Positions 7,546 through 14,619 of a stretch of DNA of 18,320 nucleotides are shown in pieces; position 1 is the first letter of the stretch; every line of letters begins with the position of its first letter. The stretch covers positions 1 to 18,320 of the forward strand of contig MNEO01000075.1 of assembly GCA_001917735.1 (NCBI GenBank). The letters are read 5' to 3'. This DNA comes from Chloroflexi bacterium 13_1_40CM_68_21. Its GTDB lineage: Bacteria > Chloroflexota > Limnocylindria > P2-11E. Position numbers and translations under genes: made by a program. Under the pieces are notes generated by a model. That model made no database searches. It was not told where the DNA came from and worked only from the letters and a program-made list of their open reading frames with translations.

Positions 7546-8231
7546 CGCCCGAAACGGCGTTCGCGCTTCGCGTAGGAAGTGAGAGCCGAGTCGAGGTCCG
7601 AGACCGAGAAGTCGGGCCAGAGCACCTCGGTCGCCCACATCTCGGCGTAAGCGACCTCCCAGAGCAGGAAGTTCGACACGCGGAGCTCGCCGCCGGTGCG
7701 AATGAGAAGGTCCGGGTCAGGGTGGTCGGGCGCGTACAGACGCGAGGCGATCGCGGTCTCGTCCACATCGTCCGTCGCGAGGCCCTCGCTGACGATCCGC
7801 CTGACCGCGTCGACGATCTCCGCGCGGCCGCCATAGTTGAACGCGAGGGTCATCACACCGTGTGTTCCGCCTTCCGTCTCCTTCACCGCGCCGGCGATCG
7901 CGCGCTGCAGCTGATCGGACAGCTCGTGCAACCGTCCAATGACCCTAAGGCGCACGCCGTCGTCGACCAGTGTCTTGGTCTCTCGGCGGATCGTCTCCTC
8001 GAGCAACGCCATGAGTCCGGTGACCTCCTCGGGGTTGCGCGTCCAGTTTTCGGTCGAAAAGCTATAGAGGGTGAGGTACTCGACGCCGCGCTCGCGCGCC
8101 GCACGCAACGTGCGTCGGATCGTCTCGACGCCGGCACGATGACCCGCAATCGCCGGGAGGTGCCGCTTCCTCGCCCAGCGCCGATTGCCGTCCATGACGA
8201 TCGCCAGATGCCTGGGGACGGCGGAGGTCAA
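7542..8231 (-). CDS. uppS: isoprenyl transferase (undecaprenyl diphosphate synthase)
   Basis: A 229-aa cis-prenyltransferase that condenses isopentenyl diphosphate units to make the undecaprenyl carrier of cell-wall synthesis. All family blocks are present: IVMDGNRRWA (11-20, catalytic D14), GHRAGVE, LTLYSFSTENW, FNYGGRAEI, DLLIRTGGELRVSNFLLWE and the C-terminal WPDF. The start is a TTG at 8231, the only one giving the normal N-terminus, overlapping the frr stop by 4 nt (TTGA). A GGAGAAGGAGAT stretch just upstream inside frr is a good ribosome binding site. Confidence 0.95.
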   Translation of the reverse strand: MTSAVPRHLAIVMDGNRRWARKRHLPAIAGHRAGVETIRRTLRAARERGVEYLTLYSFSTENWTRNPEEVTGLMALLEETIRRETKTLVDDGVRLRVIGRLHELSDQLQRAIAGAVKETEGGTHGVMTLAFNYGGRAEIVDAVRRIVSEGLATDDVDETAIASRLYAPDHPDPDLLIRTGGELRVSNFLLWEVAYAEMWATEVLWPDFSVSDLDSALTSYAKRERRFGR

Positions 8232-8788
8232 ACCGCGAGGATCTCCTTCTCCTTCGCGTGGCCGATCTCGTCACACACGAGGATGTAGCGGTCGGTGAGC
8301 TTCTGGAGCTGGGCCTCGATGCGCTTCACCTCGTCGGTCGTCACTCCGGAGCTCTTCTCCTTGGACTTGAGCTCGTCGTGGGAATGCCGCCGCAGCGTGC
8401 GGATCTCGACGCGCCCCTCCTCCACCTTCTTGTGGAGCTGCTTCACAAGCTCCTTGCGGCGCTCCTCGCTTAGGGCGGGAATGCTCAGGCGGATGACGGC
8501 GCCGTCGTTGTTCGGAGTGAGTCCCAGGTCTGAAGCGAGGATCGCCTTTTCGATCGCCTTGATAAGGCTTCGGTCCCACGGCTGGATGACGATCTGCCGC
8601 GGCTCGGGCGCGCTGATCGCCGCCAGCGAAACGAGGGGCGTCGCCGCGCCGTAGGCGTCAACCTCGAGCTCCTCCACCAGGCTCGGAGCGGCACGCCCGG
8701 TGCGTACGCTCGCCAGCTCGTGGCGGAGCGCGTCGATCGCCTTCTTCATCCTGGCCTCGGTCTGCACGAGGACCTCTTCGAGCGCCAT
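8228..8788 (-). CDS. frr: ribosome recycling factor
   Basis: A 186-aa RRF, the usual length, which splits post-termination ribosomes with EF-G. Features: helical N-terminus MALEEVLVQTEARMKKAIDA, the VRTGRA motif (28-33), central beta-rich domain (VDAYGAATPLVSLAAISAPEPRQIVIQPWD), and the long C-terminal helix containing RKELVKQLHKKVEEGRVEIRTLRR. The open frame extends upstream to 8872 but would overlap pyrH; ATG 8788 is the start that matches the family and leaves a 7-nt gap to the pyrH stop. Confidence 0.95.
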   Translation of the reverse strand: MALEEVLVQTEARMKKAIDALRHELASVRTGRAAPSLVEELEVDAYGAATPLVSLAAISAPEPRQIVIQPWDRSLIKAIEKAILASDLGLTPNNDGAVIRLSIPALSEERRKELVKQLHKKVEEGRVEIRTLRRHSHDELKSKEKSSGVTTDEVKRIEAQLQKLTDRYILVCDEIGHAKEKEILAV

Positions 8789-8795
8789 CCCGAGC

Positions 8796-9527
8796 CTAGC
8801 GGCTGTGGACGAGCGTGCCGACCGGCTCGCCCTTCGCGGCGCGCACCATGGCATCGGGCTGAGAGATGTCAAACACGATGATGGGGATGTCGCGCTCTTC
8901 GGCGAGCGCGGCCGCCGTGGCGTCCATCACCCCGAGACGCTTCTCGAGGAGGTCGCGGTAACGGATGTCGGTGTACTTCTTCGCGCCCTGAACACGTCGA
9001 GGATCGGCGTCGTACACACCGTCCACCGCGTTCTTCCCCATGAGGATCACGTCAGCGTCGATCTCGGCGGCGCGCAGCGCGGCCGCCGTGTCGCTGGTGA
9101 AGAACGGGTTCCCGGTGCCCGCGGCGAAGATGACAAGGTGGCCCTTCTCGAGATGATGGATCGCGCGTCGCCGGATGTACGGTTCGGCGACCTCCGCGAT
9201 GGTGATGGCCGACTGCACCCGCGTCGGAACGCCCACGGCCTCGAGCTGCGACTGCAACGCGAGCGCGTTGATGACCATGGCGAGCATGCCCATGTAATGC
9301 GCGGTCGCCTCCTCGATCCCGTGCTCCGCGACGGCCGCGCCGCGCATGATGTTCCCGCCCCCGATCACCACCGCCACCTGTACGCCGAGATCGTGGATCT
9401 TCTTGATCTCGAGCGCGAGGTAGTGCGTGTACTCGGGGGAAATGCCGAACTTCCGATCACCCAGGAGCGCCTCGCCGGAAAGCTTCAGCAGCACCCGGGC
9501 GTACTTGGCCTTCGTCTGGACGGCCAT
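8796..9527 (-). CDS. pyrH: UMP kinase
   Basis: A 243-aa bacterial UMP kinase of the amino-acid-kinase fold, phosphorylating UMP to UDP with ATP in pyrimidine nucleotide synthesis. Motifs: VLLKLSGEAL (12-21), phosphate-binding GGGNIMRG (56-63), GTGNPFFTSDTAA (137-149), MGKNAVDGVYDADP (163-176) and the C-terminal GTLVHSR (GTxV end typical of PyrH). ATG 9527 gives the normal length; upstream in-frame sequence to 9605 would overlap tsf. It starts 10 nt after the tsf stop. Confidence 0.95.
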   Translation of the reverse strand: MAVQTKAKYARVLLKLSGEALLGDRKFGISPEYTHYLALEIKKIHDLGVQVAVVIGGGNIMRGAAVAEHGIEEATAHYMGMLAMVINALALQSQLEAVGVPTRVQSAITIAEVAEPYIRRRAIHHLEKGHLVIFAAGTGNPFFTSDTAAALRAAEIDADVILMGKNAVDGVYDADPRRVQGAKKYTDIRYRDLLEKRLGVMDATAAALAEERDIPIIVFDISQPDAMVRAAKGEPVGTLVHSR

Positions 9528-9537
9528 CGGCGGCAGT

Positions 9538-10014
9538 CTAGGTCGGCTCGCCGTTGGACTGGCCGAGCTGGAACCGCTTGAACCGTCGAACCCGCACGTT
9601 CTCACCCGTCGCAGCGGCGATGCCCGTCACGAGCTCGCCCACGGTCTTCGACGCGTCGCGTATGTAGGCCTGCTCTAGCAGCTCGTCGACCGTCTTTGGG
9701 TCCATCGCGGCGACCTGCATCGCGAGCTCCTTCGCAAGCTCGCGGAAGTCCGGGTTGCGTGCGACGAAGTCGGTCTCGCTCGAGAGCTCGACCATCGCGC
9801 CGATCCTGCCCCCGCCGTGGATGTATGCCTCGACGACGCCCTCCTTCGCCTCGCGATCGGACTTCTTCTGCGCCTTCGCCAGACCGCGCTCCTTGATGAG
9901 CCCCTTGGCTTTCTCGAAGTCGCCCTTCGTCTCCTCGAGCGCGCGCTTGCAGTCCATCACACCCGCGCCTGTCTCCTCCCGCAGGCGCTTGACCTCGTCC
10001 TTCGTGTTCGCCAT
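9538..10014 (-). CDS. tsf: elongation factor Ts, short form
   Basis: A 158-aa nucleotide-exchange factor for EF-Tu. The UBA-like N-terminal domain is intact (VKRLREETGAGVMDCKRALEE, about 8-28), as is the EF-Tu-contacting motif TDFVARN (81-87). The protein is much shorter than the ~280 aa of E. coli EF-Ts. It keeps one core subdomain and ends shortly after the GENVRVRRF strand, as in Thermus and several deep-branching lineages. Start ATG 10014 overlaps the rpsB stop by 1 nt (TGATG) and has GAGGG 6 nt upstream; the adjacent GTG 10017 is less well spaced. Confidence 0.94.
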   Translation of the reverse strand: MANTKDEVKRLREETGAGVMDCKRALEETKGDFEKAKGLIKERGLAKAQKKSDREAKEGVVEAYIHGGGRIGAMVELSSETDFVARNPDFRELAKELAMQVAAMDPKTVDELLEQAYIRDASKTVGELVTGIAAATGENVRVRRFKRFQLGQSNGEPT

Positions 10015-10913
10015 CACTCGCCCTCTTTCTTGTCGGTAGCTGTGACGTCTGCCGCCTCTTCGGCCGGCTCTTCGTAGCCGCCGATCGGGTACTCCTCATC
10101 CTCTTCGGGCTCGTAGACGCGCGGCGTGCGCTTCGCACGCGGCACCCCGAGGCCGCCCTCGTACTGCTCCGGTGTCGTCGACGGCGCGTAGCCCATGTCC
10201 TCGGGCGTCGCCTCCTTGCGCGATGCGTCGAACTGCTGGCGGCCCTCGAGGATCGCATCGGCCATCTTCTGGCAGATGAGCTTCACGGCGCGGATCGCGT
10301 CGTCGTTCGCGGGGATGATCACGTCGATGAGGTCGGGATCGCAGTTCGTATCGACCATGGCGACGACGGGGATCTCGAGCCGCCGCGCCTCGTCGACCGC
10401 GATGTGCTCGCGATGCGGGTCCACGACAAACAGAGCGGTCGGCGGCCGCTTCAGCTCGCGCACGCCCGAGAAGTAGCGGTCGAGGTGCGTGAGCTCATCC
10501 TCGAGACGCTGGGCGTCCTTCTTGGGCATCGTGGTGAAGTCGCCGCGCTCTTTCCGCTCGCTGAGGTCGTTGAGGCGCTGGATCCGCTTTTGGATCGTGA
10601 CGAAGTTCGTGAGGAACCCGCCGAGCCAGCGCTGGTTCACGTAGTGCATGCCGGCGCGCTTGGCCTCCTCGGCGATGGACTCCTGCGCTTGCTTCTTCGT
10701 CCCCACGAAGAGGACCTGCCCGCCGTCTCCGGCGAGGTCGCGCATGAACGCGTAAGCCTCCTCGACTCGGGTGAGCGTCTGCTGAAGATCGATGATGTGG
10801 ATGCCGTTCCGCTCCATGAAGATGAAGCGGCGCATCTTGGGGTTCCAGCGTCGTGCCTGATGTCCGAAGTGGACCCCGGACTCCAGGAGCTGCTTCATGG
10901 TGACGACCGCCAT
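10014..10913 (-). CDS. rpsB: 30S ribosomal protein uS2 with acidic C-terminal tail
   Basis: A 299-aa uS2. The core is canonical: [22 protein letters not shown] at the N-terminus, [11 protein letters not shown] (67-77), [12 protein letters not shown] (93-104), then [20 protein letters not shown] and [21 protein letters not shown] (188-208). The core ends at about residue 227; the remaining ~70 residues form a low-complexity, Glu/Pro-rich acidic extension ([21 protein letters not shown]). Start ATG 10913 has GGGAG 6 nt upstream. First gene of the eight-gene core operon. Confidence 0.96.
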   Translation of the reverse strand: MAVVTMKQLLESGVHFGHQARRWNPKMRRFIFMERNGIHIIDLQQTLTRVEEAYAFMRDLAGDGGQVLFVGTKKQAQESIAEEAKRAGMHYVNQRWLGGFLTNFVTIQKRIQRLNDLSERKERGDFTTMPKKDAQRLEDELTHLDRYFSGVRELKRPPTALFVVDPHREHIAVDEARRLEIPVVAMVDTNCDPDLIDVIIPANDDAIRAVKLICQKMADAILEGRQQFDASRKEATPEDMGYAPSTTPEQYEGGLGVPRAKRTPRVYEPEEDEEYPIGGYEEPAEEAADVTATDKKEGE

Positions 10914-10928
10914 GTGGGTCTCCCTTAT

Positions 10929-10958
10929 CCCTCCGCCTGCGGCCGGTGTCCCGGAGGG
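10929..10958 (-). promoter_or_regulatory. hairpin in the rpsB 5' leader
   Basis: A perfect 7-bp inverted repeat, CCCTCCG (10929-10935) and CGGAGGG (10952-10958), sits just upstream of the rpsB ribosome binding site within a leader of roughly 85-90 nt. uS2 autoregulates through its own leader in some bacteria, so this could be a control element; no known leader motif was matched. Confidence 0.4.
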
Positions 10959-11004
10959 CGACTGCAGGCGTGCGAAGTACCGGGCTCGCGCCCGATCTGC
11001 GTCA

Positions 11005-11010
11005 ATTGTA
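11005..11010 (-). promoter_or_regulatory. possible -10 element of the rpsB operon
   Basis: TACAAT on the minus strand, 92 nt before the rpsB start codon, in the only AT-richer stretch of the divergent intergenic region. No good -35 hexamer is found 16-18 nt upstream, so the promoter call is tentative. Confidence 0.4.
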
Positions 11011-11065
11011 CGGGTTCTTAACTCGCGTCCGACACTGGCACGTGCGGTGCGGTGTATCCGGAGCG

Positions 11066-11467
11066 ATGGCGAAATACGACGAGCTCCCCGTCCCGCGCGG
11101 CACGTCCCGCCGCTGGGAGGTCCTGATGTCCGACGAGGACGCCGCCCCCCAGCCGATGCGCCAGGATGGCCGGACGGCGCTCGACGTCCGCGCCGACCAC
11201 CGTGTGCTGCAGAGCTTCTCCGACTCGGAGCTCGAGGCTATGCCGCTGCTTGGAGAGGGCGAGGCGCTCGCGAGGCGCGGCCACTACCTCGATCTTCACG
11301 ACCCGGCCCGCGCAGGCTTCGTCGCCGAAGGCGATGAGGTCGTCGAACCGGGCCAGCACGTGGTCGCGCGGAACGAAGTCTCAGGCCAGCTCTGGGACGA
11401 GCTCCAGCGGGCCTGCGACGGCGTCCTGGGGCGCAGCTCGGCGGCGAGGTTGCGTCCTGCCGTCTGA
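11066..11467 (+). CDS. acidic hypothetical protein, 133 aa
   Basis: Divergent from rpsB. Starts at ATG 11066 ([20 protein letters not shown]), with GGAG only 2 nt upstream, so the ribosome binding site is cramped. The frame is open further upstream to 10946, but that part runs through the rpsB leader and promoter region and reads poorly. Features: N-terminal [17 protein letters not shown] segment, a region rich in Asp and Glu ([26 protein letters not shown]), a short strand-like part ([34 protein letters not shown]) and a helical end ([16 protein letters not shown]). No family is recognised and there is no signal peptide or membrane helix. Its stop codon directly abuts that of the LuxR gene on the other strand. 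Confidence 0.7.
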   Translation: MAKYDELPVPRGTSRRWEVLMSDEDAAPQPMRQDGRTALDVRADHRVLQSFSDSELEAMPLLGEGEALARRGHYLDLHDPARAGFVAEGDEVVEPGQHVVARNEVSGQLWDELQRACDGVLGRSSAARLRPAV

Positions 11468-12070
11468 CTAGGGCAGGGTCGCGGCGACTGCTGCGGCGCG
11501 ATTCGGGACATCGAGCCGCTTCAGCAGACGGGTGACGTGCTTCTGAGCGGTCGCCGTCGCGATGCCGAGCGTGCTTCCGATCTCTTTGTCTGAGGCGCCA
11601 GTCGCGATCAGCGCGACCACCTCGCGCTGACGTGGTGTCAATGCGAGCGACCGCGTCGCGCGTGACGCCGAGGTCCCCAGCTCGATCCGGATCCGGTCGC
11701 CGAAGACGGCGCGCGAGTACGCGGGCTCGCCGCGGAGCGCACCGAGGATCGCCCGGCGGAGCGCCCGGCCTGAGAGGCCGAGGTCGAGATAGCCGAACGC
11801 GCCCGAGGCGAGCGCGCGCGCGGCGTCAGTTCGGTCCGAGGTCGTGCTCACGATCACCGTGCGCGTTCGACGAAGGAGCGAGCTGACCCTCGCCCAGTCG
11901 GACCTGCTGTAAAGCGCGACGATCGCGAGGTCCACCTGCTCGAGGTCGCTGTTCTTCGGGCGTTCCGACACCCGCCACATCGGCACACCGATTGCGGCCC
12001 GGCGAAGGGCATCGGAGACCTTACCAGCCTCATCCCAGACGAGGATCGTGTGCTGCCCGTTTGGCGCCAT
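11468..12070 (-). CDS. LuxR/NarL-type regulator with a degenerate receiver domain
   Basis: A 200-aa DNA-binding regulator from ATG 12070. The C-terminal LuxR-type helix-turn-helix is clear at 144-196 (LTPRQREVVALIATGASDKE, then IGSTLGIATATAQKHVTRLLKRL). The N-terminal ~115 residues keep the receiver fold pattern, with acidic residues D13 and E14 at the end of strand 1 and VIVSTTS at strand 4. The phospho-accepting Asp of strand 3 is absent (VDLAIVALYS, Ala52 at the expected place) and so is the strand-5 Lys (GYLDLGLS). It is therefore probably a phosphorylation-independent orphan regulator. No sensor kinase gene is next to it. Its upstream region carries a promoter-overlapping dyad, suggesting self-regulation. 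A longer frame to 12238 is rejected because it crosses this promoter. Confidence 0.88.
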   Translation of the reverse strand: MAPNGQHTILVWDEAGKVSDALRRAAIGVPMWRVSERPKNSDLEQVDLAIVALYSRSDWARVSSLLRRTRTVIVSTTSDRTDAARALASGAFGYLDLGLSGRALRRAILGALRGEPAYSRAVFGDRIRIELGTSASRATRSLALTPRQREVVALIATGASDKEIGSTLGIATATAQKHVTRLLKRLDVPNRAAAVAATLP

Positions 12071-12110
12071 CGCTCTGTCGTGCTCCCCACCTGCTGCCGC
12101 GTCGAAGAAG

Positions 12111-12136
12111 GGCAATTTAGCAGCCGGGTAATTGCC
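12111..12136. promoter_or_regulatory. inverted repeat overlapping the regulator's promoter (candidate operator)
   Basis: Perfect 7-bp arms GGCAATT (12111-12117) and AATTGCC (12130-12136) around a 12-nt spacer, so half-site centres are 19 bp apart. It covers the -10 and the spacer of the putative LuxR-gene promoter. A third ATTGCC lies at 12172-12177. Position and symmetry fit a dimeric repressor site, possibly for the adjacent LuxR protein. Confidence 0.55.
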
Positions 12137-12142
12137 ATGCAA
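12114..12142 (-). promoter_or_regulatory. putative promoter of the LuxR-type regulator
   Basis: On the minus strand, TTGCAT (12142-12137) as -35, a 17-nt spacer and TAAATT (12119-12114) as -10, about 44 nt before the ATG at 12070. Both hexamers are imperfect matches to the housekeeping consensus, but the spacing is ideal. Confidence 0.45.
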
Positions 12143-12182
12143 ACGGCCACACTGGCGCCGCTTTTCGTTGCATTGCCCGCCA

Positions 12183-12206
12183 CGCGTACTCAAGACAAGG
12201 TACGCG
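12183..12206. promoter_or_regulatory. second inverted repeat in the divergent region
   Basis: Perfect 7-bp arms CGCGTAC (12183-12189) and GTACGCG (12200-12206) around a 10-nt spacer (half-site centres 17 bp apart). It differs in sequence from the 12111 dyad, so it may bind a different protein or form an RNA hairpin. It lies about 190 nt before the large exported-protein gene. Confidence 0.45.
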
Positions 12207-12395
12207 GACCGACTGCGTTCTGACTGCTTCTTCGTCATTTACGCGCGGACCGCCGGCTGGCTTCATTCCCACGCCAGGACGCAAGAGGTGGGACGCCCCA
12301 TGGCAGCGAGAACGCGCCCAGCAGGGGGGTGGGCTCGACGCTGCCGCCCGTCGACCCTACGACCGGGAAAACTCAGAAAACGCAAGGAGAACGCT

Positions 12396-14528
12396 ATGAC
12401 ACGAGTCACTGGGGCGACTGGAATCCGGCACGTGGGCCGATTCTTGGTTCTGCCCCTCGTCGCGGCAATGATCCTCACGTTGCTAGTTCCATACAACGCG
12501 CAGGCCGTCCACGACACCGGCATATTCCAGCTCGACGGGGATGCGCAGTCGAGCACGAACACGGCACTCACGCCGGGTGCGCTCGACGACTGGGACAAGG
12601 TCTGTTACGAGCAAGGAGTCAAGCCCGTAAGCGCGGGTGGAGATGGTTTGACCCCCCCTCAGGCCACCGCACGTTGCGGGATCGGGACGCCCACATCGGG
12701 CGCGACCGCCGTGTCCTGGGTCGCCGAGCCGAGCCCGAACAGCAGCTTCTTCACCGGCGGCGGATCCAAGGACCCGATCGACATCGACCAGTGGGCCTGG
12801 AAGGACCTCGTCGGCGGGTTGCCAGACAAGGACAACCTTGAGCATGGCTTCTCCGTCCGGTACTCCGAACCTCCCAGCGCGAACTGTCCGTCAGGCGGGA
12901 ACCCGACCTGCGAGCTGATCTTCTTCGGCTCGGACCGCTTCGACAACAGCGGCGACGCCCAGCAGGGCTTCTGGTTCTTCCAGAACCGGATCACGCTTGG
13001 CAGTAACAAGATCGGTGGCGGCACCGGCTTCAACGGCGTCCACGCGAACGGCGACATTCTGGTGATCAGCGACTTCAGCAACGGCGGTACGGTATCGACG
13101 ATCAGCGTCCTCAAGTGGGACACCGCCTGCACCGCCACCAACAAGCCGTTCGGCTACTGCGCCGACGCGAACCTGCATCTGCTCGAGACCTCCGACGCCG
13201 CGAACTGCGTGACGTCTGCGTTTAACGACCCCTTCTGCGGGCTCGTCAACCCGGCTAACGGGGTTGTGGCCCCGTGGCCATACCAGGACAAGAGCGGCAA
13301 CGCTACGTACCTGCAAGGAGAGCTCCTCGAGGCGGGGATCAACCTGTCCCTGCTTCCCAACGTCGCGAGCGAATGCTTCGCGAGCTTCCTCGCAGAGACG
13401 CGTTCCTCGACGTCGACGACGGCGACGCTGAAGGACTTTGTCCTTGGCAACTTCGGCAACTGCGTCGCGACGATGACGACCCAGGTGTCGAGCGCCGGCC
13501 CGCTCACGCCCGGAACGGCCGTCCACGACACGGCGACGGTCGTTGGCAACCGGCCCTCGATCACGCCTAGCGGGACCGTGACGTTCTTCCTGTGCGGTCC
13601 CATCGCGACAGGCGCCTGCGACGGTACGACCAACGTCGGCACCAACATCGGAACAGGCCCGCTGAGCGGCTCGGGCACCACGGCCAGCGCGAACTCCCCC
13701 GACGTGAATACGGGGATCGGCCTCACCCCGGGACGCTACTGCTTCCGCGCCGAGTGGCCTGGAGACGCCAACTACACCACGCCGCTGAAGGAGTTCGGCG
13801 GCACCGACGGGACGAACGAGTGCTTCACCGTGGCGAAGGTCCCGTCAAGCACGGTCACGACCCCGGTCGACGGGAGCGGGACCCCCAAGAGCGCGATCCA
13901 GCTCGGTGACTCGATCTTCGACAAGGCGGTCGTCACCGGCGTGGTCGTGGGCGGCATCCCGACCGGCACCGTCAGCTTCTTCATCTGCGGTCCGATCGCG
14001 ACGGGCACCTGCGACACCGGAGGCACCGCGGTAACCGGCAACCCGGTCGCACTGGACGCCGGCACCGTTGGTCCGCCGCCGAGCGCAAGCGCGACCTCAG
14101 GCGCGGTCACCCCGGCCGCGGTAGGACGCTACTGCTTCCGCGGCGAATACAGCGGTGACAACCACTACCTGGCATCGAGCGACAGTGGATTGAACGAGTG
14201 CTTCACCGTATCGACCACTTCGTCTACCTCTTCGACACAGACATGGCTGCCCAATGACTCCGCGACCGTCACCTCAGCCGCACCCTTGAGCGGATCGTTG
14301 TCGTTCACCCTCCACCAGGGTGGCGACTGCACCGGCGCGGTCCTGCGTTCGGCGGAGACCTTCACCTTCAGCGGGGCGACCTCGCCCGTGACGCGGTCGA
14401 CCACTAACACGAGCGTCTCGGTCACGACGAGCAGCACCGTCTCGTGGGAGGTCGTCTTCGCTTCGACCGACAGCTTCGTGTCCGGCTCCTCGCGGTGCGA
14501 GAGCACCATACTCACGATCGCGAACTGA
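12396..14528 (+). CDS. large exported protein with Ig-like repeats
   Basis: A 710-aa secreted protein. AAGGAGA 5 nt upstream fixes the ATG at 12396. Signal peptide at 1-37 (basic start, hydrophobic FLVLPLVAAMILTLLVP, cleavage after NAQA). The N-terminal globular domain (about 38-355) begins VHDTGIFQLDGDAQ and includes FGSDRFDNSGDAQQGFWFFQ, HANGDILVISDFSNGGTVST and ECFASFLAETRSS, a pattern recurring in large surface proteins of Actinomycetota and Chloroflexota. Then come two related Ig-like repeats (about 360-481 and 482-606), each with SGTVTFF-type strand, CGPIATG, GRYCFR and NECFTV, and a divergent third unit (607-710). Paired cysteines suggest disulfides. There is no LPXTG motif or C-terminal membrane anchor, so how it stays on the cell, if it does, is unclear. 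Function is probably structural or adhesive. Confidence 0.88.
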   Translation: MTRVTGATGIRHVGRFLVLPLVAAMILTLLVPYNAQAVHDTGIFQLDGDAQSSTNTALTPGALDDWDKVCYEQGVKPVSAGGDGLTPPQATARCGIGTPTSGATAVSWVAEPSPNSSFFTGGGSKDPIDIDQWAWKDLVGGLPDKDNLEHGFSVRYSEPPSANCPSGGNPTCELIFFGSDRFDNSGDAQQGFWFFQNRITLGSNKIGGGTGFNGVHANGDILVISDFSNGGTVSTISVLKWDTACTATNKPFGYCADANLHLLETSDAANCVTSAFNDPFCGLVNPANGVVAPWPYQDKSGNATYLQGELLEAGINLSLLPNVASECFASFLAETRSSTSTTATLKDFVLGNFGNCVATMTTQVSSAGPLTPGTAVHDTATVVGNRPSITPSGTVTFFLCGPIATGACDGTTNVGTNIGTGPLSGSGTTASANSPDVNTGIGLTPGRYCFRAEWPGDANYTTPLKEFGGTDGTNECFTVAKVPSSTVTTPVDGSGTPKSAIQLGDSIFDKAVVTGVVVGGIPTGTVSFFICGPIATGTCDTGGTAVTGNPVALDAGTVGPPPSASATSGAVTPAAVGRYCFRGEYSGDNHYLASSDSGLNECFTVSTTSSTSSTQTWLPNDSATVTSAAPLSGSLSFTLHQGGDCTGAVLRSAETFTFSGATSPVTRSTTNTSVSVTTSSTVSWEVVFASTDSFVSGSSRCESTILTIAN

Positions 14529-14561
14529 CCTCATTCCTCGCACAACGATCGAGCGACGAAG

Positions 14562-14591
14562 AGAGGCCCCGGCGCCAAAGCCGGGGCCTCT
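14562..14591. terminator. strong bidirectional terminator between convergent secreted-protein genes
   Basis: Perfect 12-bp stem AGAGGCCCCGGC / GCCGGGGCCTCT with a 6-nt loop (14574-14579). It lies 33 nt after the large exported-protein stop and 28 nt after the stop of the convergent 143-aa protein gene. Flanks are TTGCTGT on the plus strand and TCTTCGTCG on the minus strand, so it can serve both. The stem sequence is almost the same as the terminator at 15971. Confidence 0.85.
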
Positions 14592-14619
14592 TGCTGTCAG
14601 CGATCGGTGCGACCGCAGC

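Larger units (their letters stand above)
12071..12395. other. divergent 325-nt control region
   Basis: Gene-free stretch between the LuxR regulator (-) and the large exported protein (+). It holds a putative minus-strand promoter, two inverted repeats (12111-12136 and 12183-12206), a further ATTGCC half-site at 12172-12177, and the strong ribosome binding site AAGGAGA (12384-12390) 5 nt before the ATG at 12396. The 190 nt from 12207 to 12395 otherwise show no convincing gene or promoter for the rightward transcript. Confidence 0.6.

Noticed and set aside
6316..7575. A 419-codon plus-strand open frame opposite dxr and cdsA
   Set aside because: Same reasoning: it is a low-complexity Arg/Ser/Ala/Pro frame antisense to well-identified enzymes.
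12071..12238. Upstream extension of the LuxR-type regulator by 56 residues
   Set aside because: It runs through the promoter and dyad region and does not resemble a receiver-domain N-terminus; ATG 12070 starts exactly before strand 1.
12132..12395. Upstream extension of the large exported protein by 88 residues
   Set aside because: It would put a long basic stretch before a normal signal peptide; ATG 12396 has an excellent ribosome binding site.
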